64,000 bases of DNA from Branchiostoma floridae (GCF_000003815.2 NC_049980.1:16630021-16694020), one strand, 5' to 3'. Counted from the first letter of the stretch, positions 27,598 through 40,531 are shown. Notes: a model not told the origin generated them from the sequence alone. Translations and numbers: made by a program.

Positions 27598-27828
27598 GAC
27601 ATTGAATTGTTAACGGCCCGAGGAAGATTCCTAACCATAAGGTTGTTTGAGATATTGGATGAAGGGTTAGCGAGACATTATCATTTAGATTGCCAATCCC
27701 TGAAGGGTACGTGACAGCGGTCGATCCCTTGAGGGAGCACCCAGCGACGTAGTCCCTGATCTTGCCGTTTATGGAAGAAATAGATTCTCGATGACTGCAC
27801 TACACCAATACTAACACTACCAGCAGCA

Positions 27829-27858
27829 GCACCGTGCCACAACTGTGTGGCACGGTGC
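27829..27858. other. Perfect GC-rich hairpin, 13-bp stem and 4-nt loop
   Basis: GCACCGTGCCACA, then the loop ACTG, then the exact reverse complement of the first arm. I see no gene nearby. It may be a foldback fragment or a structured RNA. Confidence 0.9.
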
Positions 27859-30800
27859 AACAAAAGTGTAAAATACGGGGACAGGGTTGTTATAATTCGC
27901 ACTGTGAATCAACCGTTTTGACCTGATGGTCTACAGCAAATCTTTTATGTGGAATATTTGCATTCGAGTTGTATTAGATGAAACTGTATTGAAAGAATGA
28001 AAACATTTAGAAAATCGAAATATACAGCCAGTGGCAACATTTCGACTTTTTCAAGGGCCCAATTTTTTTTATCATTCCAAAGAATACAAGATCTAGAGCT
28101 CTGACTGTTCAATTATTATACAGAGGTGCGACACACTCAAATTGTTTGAATACTCCTCACGAATCTAGGAGAAATGAGCTGGATTTATTAGCAAAGCTTG
28201 GGAATCAATGACGATCTCTGACGTGACTGCGCGATCATTCTGCTGATAATGATGTTCGTAAGAGAGAGCTATTGAATGAACACCCGCGGCTTTATGTCCC
28301 AATGAATCCTAACAGCCGGAAATGAATGTCCACACTGATATCAGATTAAGCCAATCACCCGGCTGAGAACGAGTAATGAATGACACCTATGCACCAAGGC
28401 GGGGCTCATTGCGCGGTCTATCATGGCGGGGTGTCATCATTATCAAGCGTTCTGACTTCACAACTGACAGTTTATGACGTGAATTTTCAGTCTTTTATTC
28501 ACCTATCACCGGGGTGTTTCTATCCAGACAAACATGACGCCAACATGTGGCCCCTTGGCGGATTAGCTGTAAAAGTTGATTGGAAGTTTGAAGTGGGCTG
28601 TAACGACATTTCACCTACTTCTTATAAATAAATGTATATGTTATACATTGTAAAGTAAAGTTATACATTGGCGGAAAAATCCAGACCTTTATAGCCAGTT
28701 AGAACATTTCTAGTCTGTAACGCGTTCATTAGAAAATACAGGACTAAAACTACATCTACAGCTCACCCAGACAAGCTTCTGTGCTGTAATGCCTTTTCAA
28801 ACAGTAGCTGGAAGAAAGATATCAGACTTCTTCCAACAAGGAAGCCGTGACGCACAGCTTTGATTTGGTCGTCAGAGAGATAAAGGGAGAACATGTTGGA
28901 GAAGATCAGTTCGCCATGGACATCAAATGAGTCGGCACCTGTGATCGTCTGCAGTATTGCACAGGGATGAACATCAGAAAAGTTTGATGAAGCAATAATG
29001 GAATCCCCTCCAGCATGGGGGTATTACTTGATGCTGTTATGAGATATCCTGCCCATGAATCCGTGGATCCAAACTGGCCCGTGGCAACTCTCAAGGACCA
29101 TTTAGAGAGGGAAACTGTTGCTTGACGCATGAACACGGCGCAAAGCAGAGTCCCATCGGCGCCGCGGCTATTATATCAAAAGCTCGACTGGTTGTTGGTA
29201 CTTTCTCAAATCTTACGCTGCTGTTGAGTGATCTGTCTAACTTAGGCTACAGTGAAGAGAGCGACTGACGCAAAAAGCGGATCATCTGGCCGACGCATTG
29301 ATGGGTACCCGCTAGTTCTTGGCTCGTGCATAAACACCAGATGGCTTGTTAAATCGGAGAGTACTTCCATGAGAAAGCTATGAGATCCAAGTCTCCTGGT
29401 CTCTCATGACGGCATGAGACCTGTCTATACAACTTGCACACTGTCGAACCCAATATTGAGATATTAATAATACATTATTGTGGAATGTTTCGACGAGAAT
29501 ATATTATATGTCAGTGACTCTTTAGAATTGACTGGAATGACGGCTTTAGGAGTTTATCCATTATGCTGGGAAATTCTGCATAGAGCAACGTGGTGAAAGT
29601 TGTCTTCTTGTATCTGTTTTACCATCACACAGCATCCATCATTGGTAGAGACTATCTTGAAGAAGAACGCAGGGGTATTGTCGTATTTATCATCGTGCTG
29701 CCCATGGATATGCCAATATTATAGATTGGATGACGCAAAACTCAGACGATTCTTACCGTAAATGAGTGTTCTATTCGATCCTTCATTTCGATTTTCGGGT
29801 GCCCAACTTTTACATTATGATTCTGATCTCCAATACCAAAGGTCTCCAGCCCATTAAAGTAGAAAGATACTATGAGGCGCCTTAGGGGTATCGGGAATTT
29901 TGATAAAGATCATACGACGTATACTAACGACGTATACTACTTCTTTTCAGCCTATAGTCATCTTCGGATTCAATGTCTCAAAAATGTGACTTGTTTCTAA
30001 CGTCGGGGATGTTCTGATGTATTATACAACTCTCTTTTCGCGTTTGTGTGCAGCATTTTCAAAGATACAATCCTTTTTCAAACGTAACAAAGACCGACAC
30101 ACAGAATATTTATGTCCTTTACGTTAATTGGCCTTCTACTTCAGACATCAATGTATTGATTAAGGTCAAATCCGTGTAAGTGAAAACGCTACAAGGATTC
30201 ATGTTGCAACGGCCAAATAAAAGGTATGGAAACTTCAATGGAAAATGTTGGATGGCACGGTGTTATAGGGAGAAATCAAGATTCATCAGTGGTTTAATCT
30301 ATATCGTAACCTACTCTGGCAGGAAGTGATGAATGGTGTAATAAAGAATCCTCTGTAAAGATCGTCCTTCACCAAATTAGAACAAACCATAATCCTCGGT
30401 CATTAGTCACCTGGATTCTCTCGACCAAAGGGCACAAAGATGGCGGTTTCGTTCAGAAATAATCAGGTCACCAGACCAGATGTAATCCGGCTTAAACCAG
30501 CCTTCCGGTTTATTTCAGCTTCATATCTCCAAATCCCTTCTTATGTTAACAACAATGTTTTTCTCGCCAGTCAAGCTGACTTAATTCTGCAGCTGTAGCT
30601 GACCCTTCGATAAGTAAATCAAACAATTGAAAACAGTGTCGAATGGGGGTTTTTCTTTCAGAAAATTGGCATTGTATTTAAAGAAATGTAACAAGTACTT
30701 CACAGTATATCTAGCAATAGATGACGACAATCGCCATAATGGCTTCAAGGTACAACTTGTCAGCACTGCAAAGGATACTACTATATCTAAGGCTGAATTC

Positions 30801-31098
30801 AGAATATCCCGTTGGTCCTTATCTATAATTGCCGTAGGATTTAGACAGCAATGCTTCGTACATTGGGAGCAAAAAAAAAAAAAGAAACGAATAAAAGAAT
30901 GGCGTTTAGAACTAAAGCTAAATTCTACGATAAAAAGTCCAGCATTACTTACAAAAAATCGTTTCAAAAGTTATTCATTCCAATAAATTGATTTGATAAA
31001 CGCATCTGAAGGCCACTTCGGTAACATTGCTCTATTAGAATAGCAACATTACGTCGAGATTTTGCAAGGTAACAGTTAGTTTTGAAAATTGTCTGACC

Positions 31099-31160
31099 TT
31101 TCAGGTAGCCTCCACTACCCCTTCCAGTCACTGGCGAAAGGTAGTGGGTGCTTCCTGAAA
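31099..31160. other. Hairpin, 21-nt arms and 20-nt loop
   Basis: The left arm starts TTTCAGGTAGCC and the right arm ends GCTTCCTGAAA. The arms pair at 18 of 21 positions. It lies about 580 bases upstream of the PRR16/INSYN1-like coding exon. The size would suit a precursor-microRNA-like hairpin, but a tiny foldback transposon is at least as likely. Confidence 0.7.
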
Positions 31161-31755
31161 CATCTGATAGTTTCCTAATCTAGCTGCTTGAGTCACTACC
31201 ACCTTACCTTCATCAGCGATATCAGGGTTATTACATGTACAGGTCAGAGGTTAAGAACTGCACTGCACCTAAGTACTGCATCTTGCACAAGTGATGGATG
31301 CGATTGCCTCGTGGCCTTATTAGCGAGCGACTTTATTGTCTCGTTATTGAAGACAGAATTTCTTTCTTTAGCTGCAGAGTAATTTGGCGGGATCGGGATA
31401 ACGGTACAATAAGGATTCATCACCAGCATTGCATCGAAGGTCAGACGAAAGTAGGTCATTGTGCATACGCGGATCAGTGCAAAGCCCGTGCCTCTCACAT
31501 TGCCTCAAACAATATGAACGTTTTCCTTTCTTCTTCGAAATATTATTGATTTCGTTCGTCTGTATTGTTACTGTCTTTCCATACTTTTGATTGATGGGTA
31601 ATGTTGCTTCGGAACTAATCGAAGAAGGGTGGCTAGAATACAGAGGTAAGAACATCATGCATGGGAAAGCAATATTTCATGTTTCTATATTGGTCAGCTT
31701 ACGTGATAAGATTACTGAACAGAAATCTGTCTATTTTTCAGACTTCTGAAGAACG

Positions 31756-33309
31756 ATGAAGGCCCTGAACTCATCTGAAGTAAAGGCTCAGGTCAAGACA
31801 GTCATCGATGACCTTGAGAATGTCCTTGGCGAGCTGCGGGAGGTGGTGACAGAACTGCGGGGTATCGTGGACCAAATTGACACCATCACGGCTCGGCTTG
31901 ACATCGATGGGGAGGGGGAACCGCAGGCGCAAGAGACAAATCCTTCCTCGAGCGCAAGAGAGCCCCCGAACGGCCGAGTTACGTCACCGCACCACTTCGA
32001 ACTGGGGCAAACAGAACATGCTGACCGTCGGGGGCAAACTCCGGGAGGCACGGCACACAACCAACATCTTCTCAATGGCGACTTGACTGCTGAACAAGAA
32101 CACCAGAACATTCATACCGCACAGGCATCTGCAATCCCAAACCACTCGCCTAACCCAGTTAACACACATGCACTTTCACAGACTACCACAATCCGCCAAA
32201 CTCAACATGGAAGCCTTCTCAGGCGCCATCGGGTTGGGGAAGACCACGTTATCTCACCTTCGGTCGTGCGAGCGCTGACACTGGGTAGAGGCATACCAAA
32301 CGGACACGTCAATACATACCAGCGAGGTTTCAGTGTGGACCAAGCCATTAGTCAGCGGGATAGACAGACTCACGCATCGACGCTTCCAAGGCAAAACCTC
32401 GGGCCTGGAGCTGCTGCATCGCTCAATGGTGATATCAGTGCGTCTCCCACGCGGTTTGGCACTTTCAGGGATGGATACAGCACCGGAAGCGGTCAGTCTC
32501 AAAGAAAGACGAAGCCCGCTCCTCCCCAACGAAGAAGCGCAACACTCGGTGACTACGCCGACTACATGACGTTACCGGGGCGAGCCTCGGGAGATAATAG
32601 TAGACAGGCTAGGAAAGAATCCTTTCGCAGCGCAAAATCCCAGAACCTGGGGCGGGAATTCGAAAGAAGACGGGAACGGTGTGACTCGGTGCCAGGGAGT
32701 GTTCTGAGAACTCACAGCACTAGCAGTGCCACAAGTACCAAAAAGGAAAAGAGGGTGGAGTTTAGGACAGACGACGTCGATGGTTCAGGCAGGGCAGAGT
32801 TGACACGACAACACAGTCTAAAACAGAGGGATTACGAGGCCATACAGAGAGAGCGTTACGCGGGAAGAGACGCGGGAAGGGAGACAGCGGTCAGAACAGA
32901 GAACCCCCGCACACGGTGGAAGACATGTCCACGGCCCATGTCTGTCCCGACAAGCTGGGTGCAGGACGAGGAGGGTAGCTGGCACAGAATTGCTCAGAAT
33001 TCTTTAGCCAGTGACTATGGCAGCCTAGAAAGCTTCCGGTCAGGTGGAAACTACAGCAGTATGGAAAGCTTCCGCTCCGAATCACCTGGGGTGGCGACCA
33101 AGACCATGGACAGCAGGCGGCCAGGCACCGCCCCAGGTAGAGAAGCTGCCCCACCTGGACCCAGTGCAGGAGTGGGCGGAGATCCCACTGCAACTTACGC
33201 CACCATCAACCGACAGGCAAGATCGCAGTATTCAACCGTCGCCTCTCCAAGTAAAGGTCAATCTCGACAGGGGGGAAAAGGAAAAGATATTCTGATGACA
33301 GAGCTGTGA
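31756..33309 (+). CDS. PRR16 (Largen)/INSYN1-like protein, 517 aa
   Basis: The coding region is in one exon. A splice acceptor (TTTTTCAG) ends at 31,741, so the 5' UTR continues in an upstream exon, and an in-frame TGA at 31,747-31,749 confirms the ATG. Residues about 8-50 form an acidic/Leu-rich helix (VIDDLENVLGELREVV, then VDQIDTITARLDI) that closely matches, from memory, the N-terminal helix of vertebrate PRR16/Largen and INSYN1. A second family hallmark is the basic motif KRVEF at residues 332-336, corresponding to RVRF in those proteins; it fits the RVxF consensus for binding protein phosphatase 1. The rest is Ser/Arg/Gly-rich and probably disordered. Residues 421-441 repeat Y-x-S-[LM]-E-S-F-R-S twice. 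The C terminus MTEL fits a class I PDZ ligand. Vertebrate relatives act in translation and cell-size control (PRR16) or at inhibitory synapses (INSYN1). Which role applies here is unknown. AATAAA signals lie at 33,970 and 34,074. Confidence 0.8.
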   Translation: MKALNSSEVKAQVKTVIDDLENVLGELREVVTELRGIVDQIDTITARLDIDGEGEPQAQETNPSSSAREPPNGRVTSPHHFELGQTEHADRRGQTPGGTAHNQHLLNGDLTAEQEHQNIHTAQASAIPNHSPNPVNTHALSQTTTIRQTQHGSLLRRHRVGEDHVISPSVVRALTLGRGIPNGHVNTYQRGFSVDQAISQRDRQTHASTLPRQNLGPGAAASLNGDISASPTRFGTFRDGYSTGSGQSQRKTKPAPPQRRSATLGDYADYMTLPGRASGDNSRQARKESFRSAKSQNLGREFERRRERCDSVPGSVLRTHSTSSATSTKKEKRVEFRTDDVDGSGRAELTRQHSLKQRDYEAIQRERYAGRDAGRETAVRTENPRTRWKTCPRPMSVPTSWVQDEEGSWHRIAQNSLASDYGSLESFRSGGNYSSMESFRSESPGVATKTMDSRRPGTAPGREAAPPGPSAGVGGDPTATYATINRQARSQYSTVASPSKGQSRQGGKGKDILMTEL

Positions 33310-33990
33310 GATGACAAATGGAGAGTACGCTTTAGCTTTTACAGAAAGCCTCTACCGTCTTCACATGACAAATCGGAATTCAATATCATCCAAACCGCAC
33401 GCCTATTTTCCAGAAACTGCTGCGACGGACTTTAAGTGGCCCTGTGTGCAGTTTGCTTACAATAACGAATTCAATTTCACACCTAACGCCGACAAACGTC
33501 TTTTCAATCGATCTGCGGTCAGTGGTTTTCGTCTCCCTAAATGCCTGAAATGAAGGCAAGAGTAAAAGTTGGCTTTGCAATCTATCTGGATGAACGCTGT
33601 CAATAGCGAAGCAATCTACATTCAGCGCAGTAAGAAAATTCACGAACTGCTGTCAGTCGTCAATTGCTATCATCGCCGATGCAGAACGCATACCTTCCTG
33701 TGCCCTTCATCGTTCTGCCCTCATCATTTCATCTCGGCGGACTGGCGCACTGATTCGCACGTCCACAGGGGACCCCAGAAATCGAAACGTGATTGTCACG
33801 AAAGAAGCACGATGTGCAACACAGACACCGATGTCTTTGATTTACTCCGGGATCAAATTAAAGCCCGCCCGCAAGCAAGCTCGTCCATCATGAGATGGGT
33901 CATTCACAAGATAGTACATGGCCTCTTCTGGTCAGGCAGTGGAGAAAGGATATATAACCTAGCACTTACAATAAATTAAGTCTACGCTAT
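33310..33990 (+). other. Probable 3' UTR of the PRR16/INSYN1-like gene
   Basis: There is no convincing coding sequence between the stop codon and the AATAAA at 33,970-33,975, about 660 bases downstream. A second AATAAA at 34,074-34,079 could be an alternative end. Confidence 0.5.
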
Positions 33991-35927
33991 GAAATGTATC
34001 CGTTAGATATGTTCCGCGAAGTAGATTATAGTATTTCTCTGTGTTGTGAAGCTTGCAGCTGATTATTCGGCGTAATAAATCACCATTCATCACAAGCCAA
34101 TACCGGACCTTCAATCTGATCAATGAGGCCGAGCAAAACGTTTTGCACCCGAGGAACTGACCCAGGAAATTAGGTTCTGTGCCCTAGCGTGGGTTCGATA
34201 TTAGATTATGTGTGGTGGGCAAAGTGCCCTTGGATACTTCCTCTGCTAATTTTGTGAAGTTGAACGATGGACTTCTGGGTTGTGGAAACTTTTGGGAATC
34301 GTCACATGATGAATAACTTTGTATGGAAGCATGAAGTTTTGCTTTAGCGCTGACATCAGTCAGCATTAGCAAGACAGCGGAGAAATGTGACTGGAGAAGT
34401 CAGGGTAGACTGTAGAGCATGAAATAGGTTAGCCAACAACTATGTAAGTGCCAGAATCTAGATACTTAGGGTGGAATGATCCGCGAGAGAGTGTGCAGCG
34501 TTCCTATTGATACATAACTGTTACATATTCAATATCCAGAAGGTCAGAAGCTGGCTTTTGTCTCGTCCCTTCACGCGTGGTTGAAGGCAGTTTTTGGTTG
34601 TACAGAAATCACCAGTGCCTGTGAAGGTTGTGAATTCCACGGACCTTTAAATGAATCTATCTATGGGGCTACTTGATGAAGTCATTGATGGCGGGAAAAT
34701 ATAAGACAATTTTGTAAATGAGTAAAATACGGTCCGTTTGTGACCTAGGACGAAATGCGACGGGGTCAATGAGTACATCAGAAGAAGTAGGCTTATATTG
34801 ACGTCCGTTTTGGACTGTTTACAGATGGGATGGCCCTTCGTTTGGACGTCAAAACTTTAGTAATTAATGTGACTTTGTGAATCACGTTCGTCGGACCAGT
34901 TTCACGTTCTGTACATATAGATATGGAACTCTCTTGCCAACATATATACAATTTAAAAGATATTATATAGATATCAGATGAAGTCTATCTTGTACAAGTG
35001 TAACATTAACGAGAGCACAAAAAACTTATTAAAGCGTCTTGGGGAGGAGGCATTTATCGCTGACCTTGCAGTTTTGCTGATTCGTGATGAAAAGAGTACT
35101 ACTGCATATTTCAATATGATCATAGTACAGTAAACCTTAATCAAGTGTATTGCCATTAGAAGTACATTACGAATCTCAGATATATTCTTAAGCCGATTCT
35201 AGACATAAAGCTGATGTTTTTAGCTTTTTCAATGAGCTCTAGGATAACCTATCTCTTGTCATTGTTTCAGAACGATGTTGTTTTTCTGTCATAGTGTGTC
35301 CGCAACAATGTCAATGATGTCATCAACATTCAAGGAACATTTGTGGGAAAATCACCTTCAACTGGAGCCTGGTGTTACCGGTACCGTCGTTTAAATGAAA
35401 AAAGGTCGGCTCACATACCACATTACAAGACCAGAAGGCTACTTTGAAGACCTTACTGTCTTGGGAAAACCTATTCCCATTGCGGGGGGTCACTCGATTT
35501 TCACGTCTCTTGCTTCAATCGTGTCTTTCTTGTTCACAGAATTCCTCAACAGTCCTCTACACACGAATGATGGTAAGTGCTAGCTCTGTGTCACATTTCG
35601 AATTTCTGCAGTTGTTTTCTTGGTTCCGAAAACCAGACGACACTTGTGGGCTACACATGCATCCACCTTGGCGCCGACCTCGAAATAATCCCCGGATGTT
35701 GGTAGGCCTGTCTAGAATCGTTGTGGACGGATATCACAGGGGGTCGGGGAGAATGGAAGTTTGCTTAATTGCTGATCGGTGTAGGCTGATTGGGGAGGCA
35801 GCTACTGAGTGCTGTTAATGGTGTAGTAATCACGACAGCCCTTCATTAAATATATGCCTGTGTTGTGACGAATCAGAATATGTCTAGATTAACAGGTTGA
35901 AAATCAAGCCGTGTGATTTCCTGTGTT

Positions 35928-35961
35928 GCTGAAACACACTGCGCTGCTGAAACACACTGCG
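35928..35961. repeat. Tandem 18-bp duplication
   Basis: GCTGAAACACACTGCG occurs at 35,928-35,943 and again, identical, at 35,946-35,961. Confidence 0.9.
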
Positions 35962-38959
35962 GAAATAAAACAAATACCGTTGTATGACGCCACATGTGTA
36001 CTGTGATGACTTACTATATCAGCATGATATTCCATTGATGTTATCGGGAATAAAATAATCTAAGGATTTTCCTTCTTCACCCACAAGGGCAGCGGACTCG
36101 CTGCGTTATTCGCATTGCGACCTAAAATTGGACAAATCGCTCAACGAACATGTCATAGATAAAACAAATCTTTTACTCTTTGTGTATTTTGTTGTCTTTT
36201 CGGTACATTTTGCATGATATTCCATGAAATAAAGGGTGACACAAATCCAACTAGAGTTCGGGGACCTCATACCTCCATGAAATATTCATTGCTTTTTTGT
36301 GGATGGTATGTATGTTTATAGTCGGTTGTATTTGAGAGTAATGGTTATAAATGTTATGGGAAAGTAGTGGTGTATTTATTTAATGACACAGAGGATGTCC
36401 ATCTGATTAGTAATTAATAAAATGTGACACTTAATTGTGTAATGTGCGTTTAAGAGGTCGATGGCATATAGTAGCGTGGTGTTCCTTAAGCTTGATGTTT
36501 GGCATTTAAACTGTCTAAGGTTGTCAGCATTATTGAGGTTCGACTATGTGCCTCAGAGCGGTGTGGTGGAAGGAAGTTGGGAAACTCAGAAAGAATAAGG
36601 GATGTGGCCAACTTTAGTCAGATGGTGATTTGATTTTCCACCAATATGTCATAACATCAGCTGTTCACACGGTATAAAATCGAGATGCACACTTTCCTCT
36701 GACAGCCCTACACCAACTGTAAAATGAATACTTGGTTCCAACCCTGTCTGCTAAAAAAACAAGTACCATTGGCTACGAAATAGACAACTAACAACTGTCC
36801 CTTATCGTAACGAAATCAGACCATCTGTATCGCCCATAAAACTTCTGACACCCAACCCATCTAAGATGAGAGGACCTAATGGCATTTTAATGACCATGTC
36901 ACTCAAATCAGCAGTACAGTATGTGAGACATCCATACCTGTTAAGCATTACTGTTAAATGTACCTCAACTTCTTACAATTATACTTACGCTTCACATCTC
37001 CATGATATCCTAAGCAGACATAACTAAAACTAATTATCATATTAAAAAACTCGGGGTTCCCCAAACAGCTGTCATACAAATCACCTCACTATCTGCTTGG
37101 AGCTAAGCCCATTAACAAACACTTAAAGCACGATGCCTGTTCCAATATATCGCAGATATAGGGGTGATTTCTGATATTATCACATTGATTATAACGACAG
37201 ATACGGCGCCCAAAATCTCATCGATTCGAGCTTTCATCACACCCCACCAACACAACAAGTATGAAACCAATCCATCCAGCCGTTCTGGAGTAATCTTGTA
37301 CACAGACAGAGACATATAACAGAAAATATAACGTCCATGACATTTCATGGAGGTAACTAAGGTCGCAGCGAGGTTGCTTGTGTAATGGTGGCATGAATCA
37401 CTGTGGTTCCTCTTTTTTCCTTGCCTTTGACTCCGCGGAACAGTTATCCCTTCAGGTCATCACGTGGTTTAGAATAGAGAGCCTATTCTCCTTTTTAAGA
37501 ACCGTACCGAATCCTGGAATGAAACAGGCGCCAGCATTGCACATGCTACACTTTCATCACCGTGAACTGGAGTCCCGAAGCTCTGCTCAGACCAACGTGA
37601 CGAATCGAAGATCAGAAATAGCCCTGGTAGGGAACCTATTTGATTAGCCCATGGCACGACTTGCACCGCGGCTAAATGAGAGGGAAACCCCGTGAGACTA
37701 CCAATAGATGCCATAAGATAAAGAAGAAGATGGGATCTTTTAATTACATTACGACAGTGTTTGGAAATTTGGGCCTGTCCTTTGGGGAGGGGAGTGAGCG
37801 ATGTCGGAATAAGAATCGTTTTCCATAGCTCACGGAGGCAATCGGTGAGCATTGGTGGAGAACAAATGATTAAATAGTTATTTCTGCACCACGGGAAGTG
37901 TCATGGAGATTCAGGTCAGACAACATTCAACGTTTTTGCTGGAGATAAAAAGAGAGAACTACTGGAGAGAGACATAGTCTGGACTATGGCGTATCTTAAA
38001 GTTGGTAGATCTGACTTGGATCTTTGTGCATACATATGGAATATGGACTATAAAATAACAGTCCGTACTCTAACTGAATTGAGGTGCTTTGGTAAATCTA
38101 TTCTATCGAAATTACTGACAACGTTTAGTACCTTTAACATATGTAAGAGTCATGTTTTCAAGCGAAAAGGATTTGGTTCGACTCGTCCTGACCAACTTTT
38201 TATCAGTGGGCAATTTATTCCGAAGCTGTTTAACTTCAGAAAAGCGTTTGTGATTCTCCCACGGCGTAGGTTTATGAGTTCCACAGAAGGAACAGTAAAG
38301 TTGCTAAGTTTTCTGCTGACCCATTTCTACTCAGGCGTTCAAAGCCCAGCTGAAGTCGTTGCCGCAAATCGCGACAAGACCAATAATGACACTTGTACGA
38401 ATCTGCTCCAGGCGCCAATGGTAATTACCATTCATTAACAAGAAACTCTGTCGAGCTTATTGCTGACTGTTTGACCCCGCTACAACAGCCTCTATCGACA
38501 GCACTCACTTTTGCAAATGGCCCAGTTTTGATGCTGCATTGGTGCCCTCTTGGAGCCTTTGACGTCTTTACTTTCGCACGGCGCTGAGGAAAACGATCAA
38601 TTGATAGTGGTGGAGGCAACGTGGGGGGGGGGGCACAGTTTCATCTCAGAATTCATGAATCGATAAGGCTTAAAAGATGGAATTCAGATGCCCGAAAGGA
38701 ACGGCGAGAAGGGGATCACAAAATGTCCAGGACAAACAAAATTGAAGTCCTGGCAGCTTTCCTTCTATAGCAGGAGACCTTGAACTTGACCTTTGTCGTC
38801 CAAAGACGTACTCATTAGATATCATCGCAATCCATCCATCAGCCATATCAATTCTTAAGCTTATCATAAATATCCTGAAACACAATCAGTTGCACACACA
38901 ATTGGAAAGGCCGACATTTGGTGATCACTCAGCAAATACAGCATATTTCAGCCATCTCC

Positions 38960-39280
38960 CTCCCCATGCAACAATAGACTATTCCAAAATCACCCATTTG
39001 CGAAAATGGAAAACGCCTGCTTAAAAATCAATTGGAGCAAAGTGGAGCAGTACAAAAATACATCTGCTGAAATAAGACTTTGACATAATCACCAAAGTCC
39101 AAACATGAATATAAAAGAATGCTCCCCTCCGTGCTATAATAGACTCTTCCAGCACACCTCAAAATTGCGACCAGTCCAGAAATATTCCCGCTGAATACAT
39201 GGCCTTTTGTATTAGCAACCCAGTTAGAATTGACTTAAGAAAAAAGGTCCCCCGTGCACTAATGGACTCTTCCATATAAC
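38960..39280. repeat. Degenerate repeat with three copies
   Basis: A motif close to CCCC-N-GTGC-N-ATAATAGACTCTTCCA occurs near 38,965, 39,125 and 39,250, each time after a purine-rich or C-rich run. The spacing is irregular (about 165 and 120 bases), so this is an old, eroded tandem array or three related insertions. Confidence 0.5.
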
Positions 39281-40531
39281 ACCAGGTTTGCTGATTGGCT
39301 ACGAAATCCTCCTCAGGATATTGATTCAGGCTAGGTTATTCAACACCTCCATTTTTTTCATATCCATTTCTCTGAATCCATTTCTCTACCCCGAGGCCCT
39401 GTTGTGCGAAAAACAGTCCCTCTAGCAGTGCTTTCCTTATTGTTAAGTATCACAGACTGATTGTAAGTGTTCATTAGTAGCTTAGACATACAGGACAGTG
39501 CCGGTGAACTGCAGTTGTCACAAATGTTACTTTGTCTCGTTAAGGAGTACCGAGAAACTCATTAGGCCAAGAAGGTTATTAGGGCTAATTGCTGGTTAGG
39601 GGCACGTGATGAGAAACTAGTACTGTAACTTTTTAGAGACAGCTTTTCTCTCAGCAACATGGCGTCAGGCCAAAAAATGCACCAAAGGGTCGATATGGCC
39701 GGTAAAAACAAAGGGATTTGCGGGAGAATGATTGAGAGGTGCGACACATTATTTGGTAGCTATATGAGCTGTAAGACAAGAGGCTTTCTCTTGGCAGTAT
39801 GTCCTTCCCGAGGGAGTCATCTGCAGTGCATGTACCCGGTGCTGGCTGGTCTCCAAGTCAGGCAAATGGACAAAGTAAGTCGGATCAGTGGCAGGAAAAA
39901 TCTGTCTTACAGTCTGTTGACAAGCCAAGTAGCTGGTGTTCGCAACAACAAAGCTGACTGCTGAGTGTTGCTCCGAAGAATTTTTCAAGGGATAAAGACG
40001 CGATTTAGGAGTGGAAGCTGATGTGTTGATGAAGAAGAAACGGCACATGCACACGGTCCAGCCAAAGACATCCGGCAAAGCATGTCTTGTTCAACCAAAT
40101 ACATCCCCTGGCGTGTAATATGACAAGCAGCACAAACTTCATCTCGACCTGGTAAATTAGTCTCCGCAGAACGTGCAGGAGCAAATTTTTTCAGGATTAC
40201 GTAGACTTGGTGAAGAAATCCTGCCAGAACGAAGCCCAAAGCTGCTATCCGTGCTCAATTATCTGCTCTCCCGCTGCAGGTCTGGGCGGTCAGCACGGCG
40301 ACTCCTGACCGTAACTCGATTGTTAGCTATCGATCGGTTGGGAAAGGCCGACAGGGGTCAAATCATGTCCAGGAAGCATTGCCCTCTGGATGCTGGGTAC
40401 GAGATGTCCCCAAGGCGCTGGGAACGTACATGGATTTGAACGTTGCAACAGAGTAAACTTGGCAAACAGCAGTGTTTGCAAAAAATATGCTTGGACTTGC
40501 CTGCAGTTTGAAACAGTCCAATCATTCAACA

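Larger units (their letters stand above)
17220..31098. other. Gene-poor stretch with two gaps
   Basis: No recognisable coding exon. It holds assembly gaps at 19,122-19,377 and 22,673-22,772, an imperfect CATAN satellite at 23,768-23,888, a GC-rich patch near 26,810-27,060, a palindrome with a GT microsatellite at 27,550-27,597 and a perfect hairpin at 27,829-27,858. Reading frames that cross the first gap are meaningless because of the N run. Confidence 0.5.
33991..40531. other. Intergenic, repeats only
   Basis: I recognise no gene. The longest plus-strand frame (37,986-38,438) has no recognisable domain and no splice support. Present are an 18-base duplication (35,928-35,961), a poly-G run (38,623-38,633) and a degenerate three-copy repeat around 38,960-39,280. 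Confidence 0.5.

Noticed and set aside
30581-30986. Overlapping frames of about 120 residues on both strands near a poly-A run
   Set aside because: Low-complexity, AT-rich, with no domain or paralogue; probably chance.
37986-38438. 150-residue plus-strand frame
   Set aside because: No recognisable motif, no splice signals in phase and no homologous neighbour.
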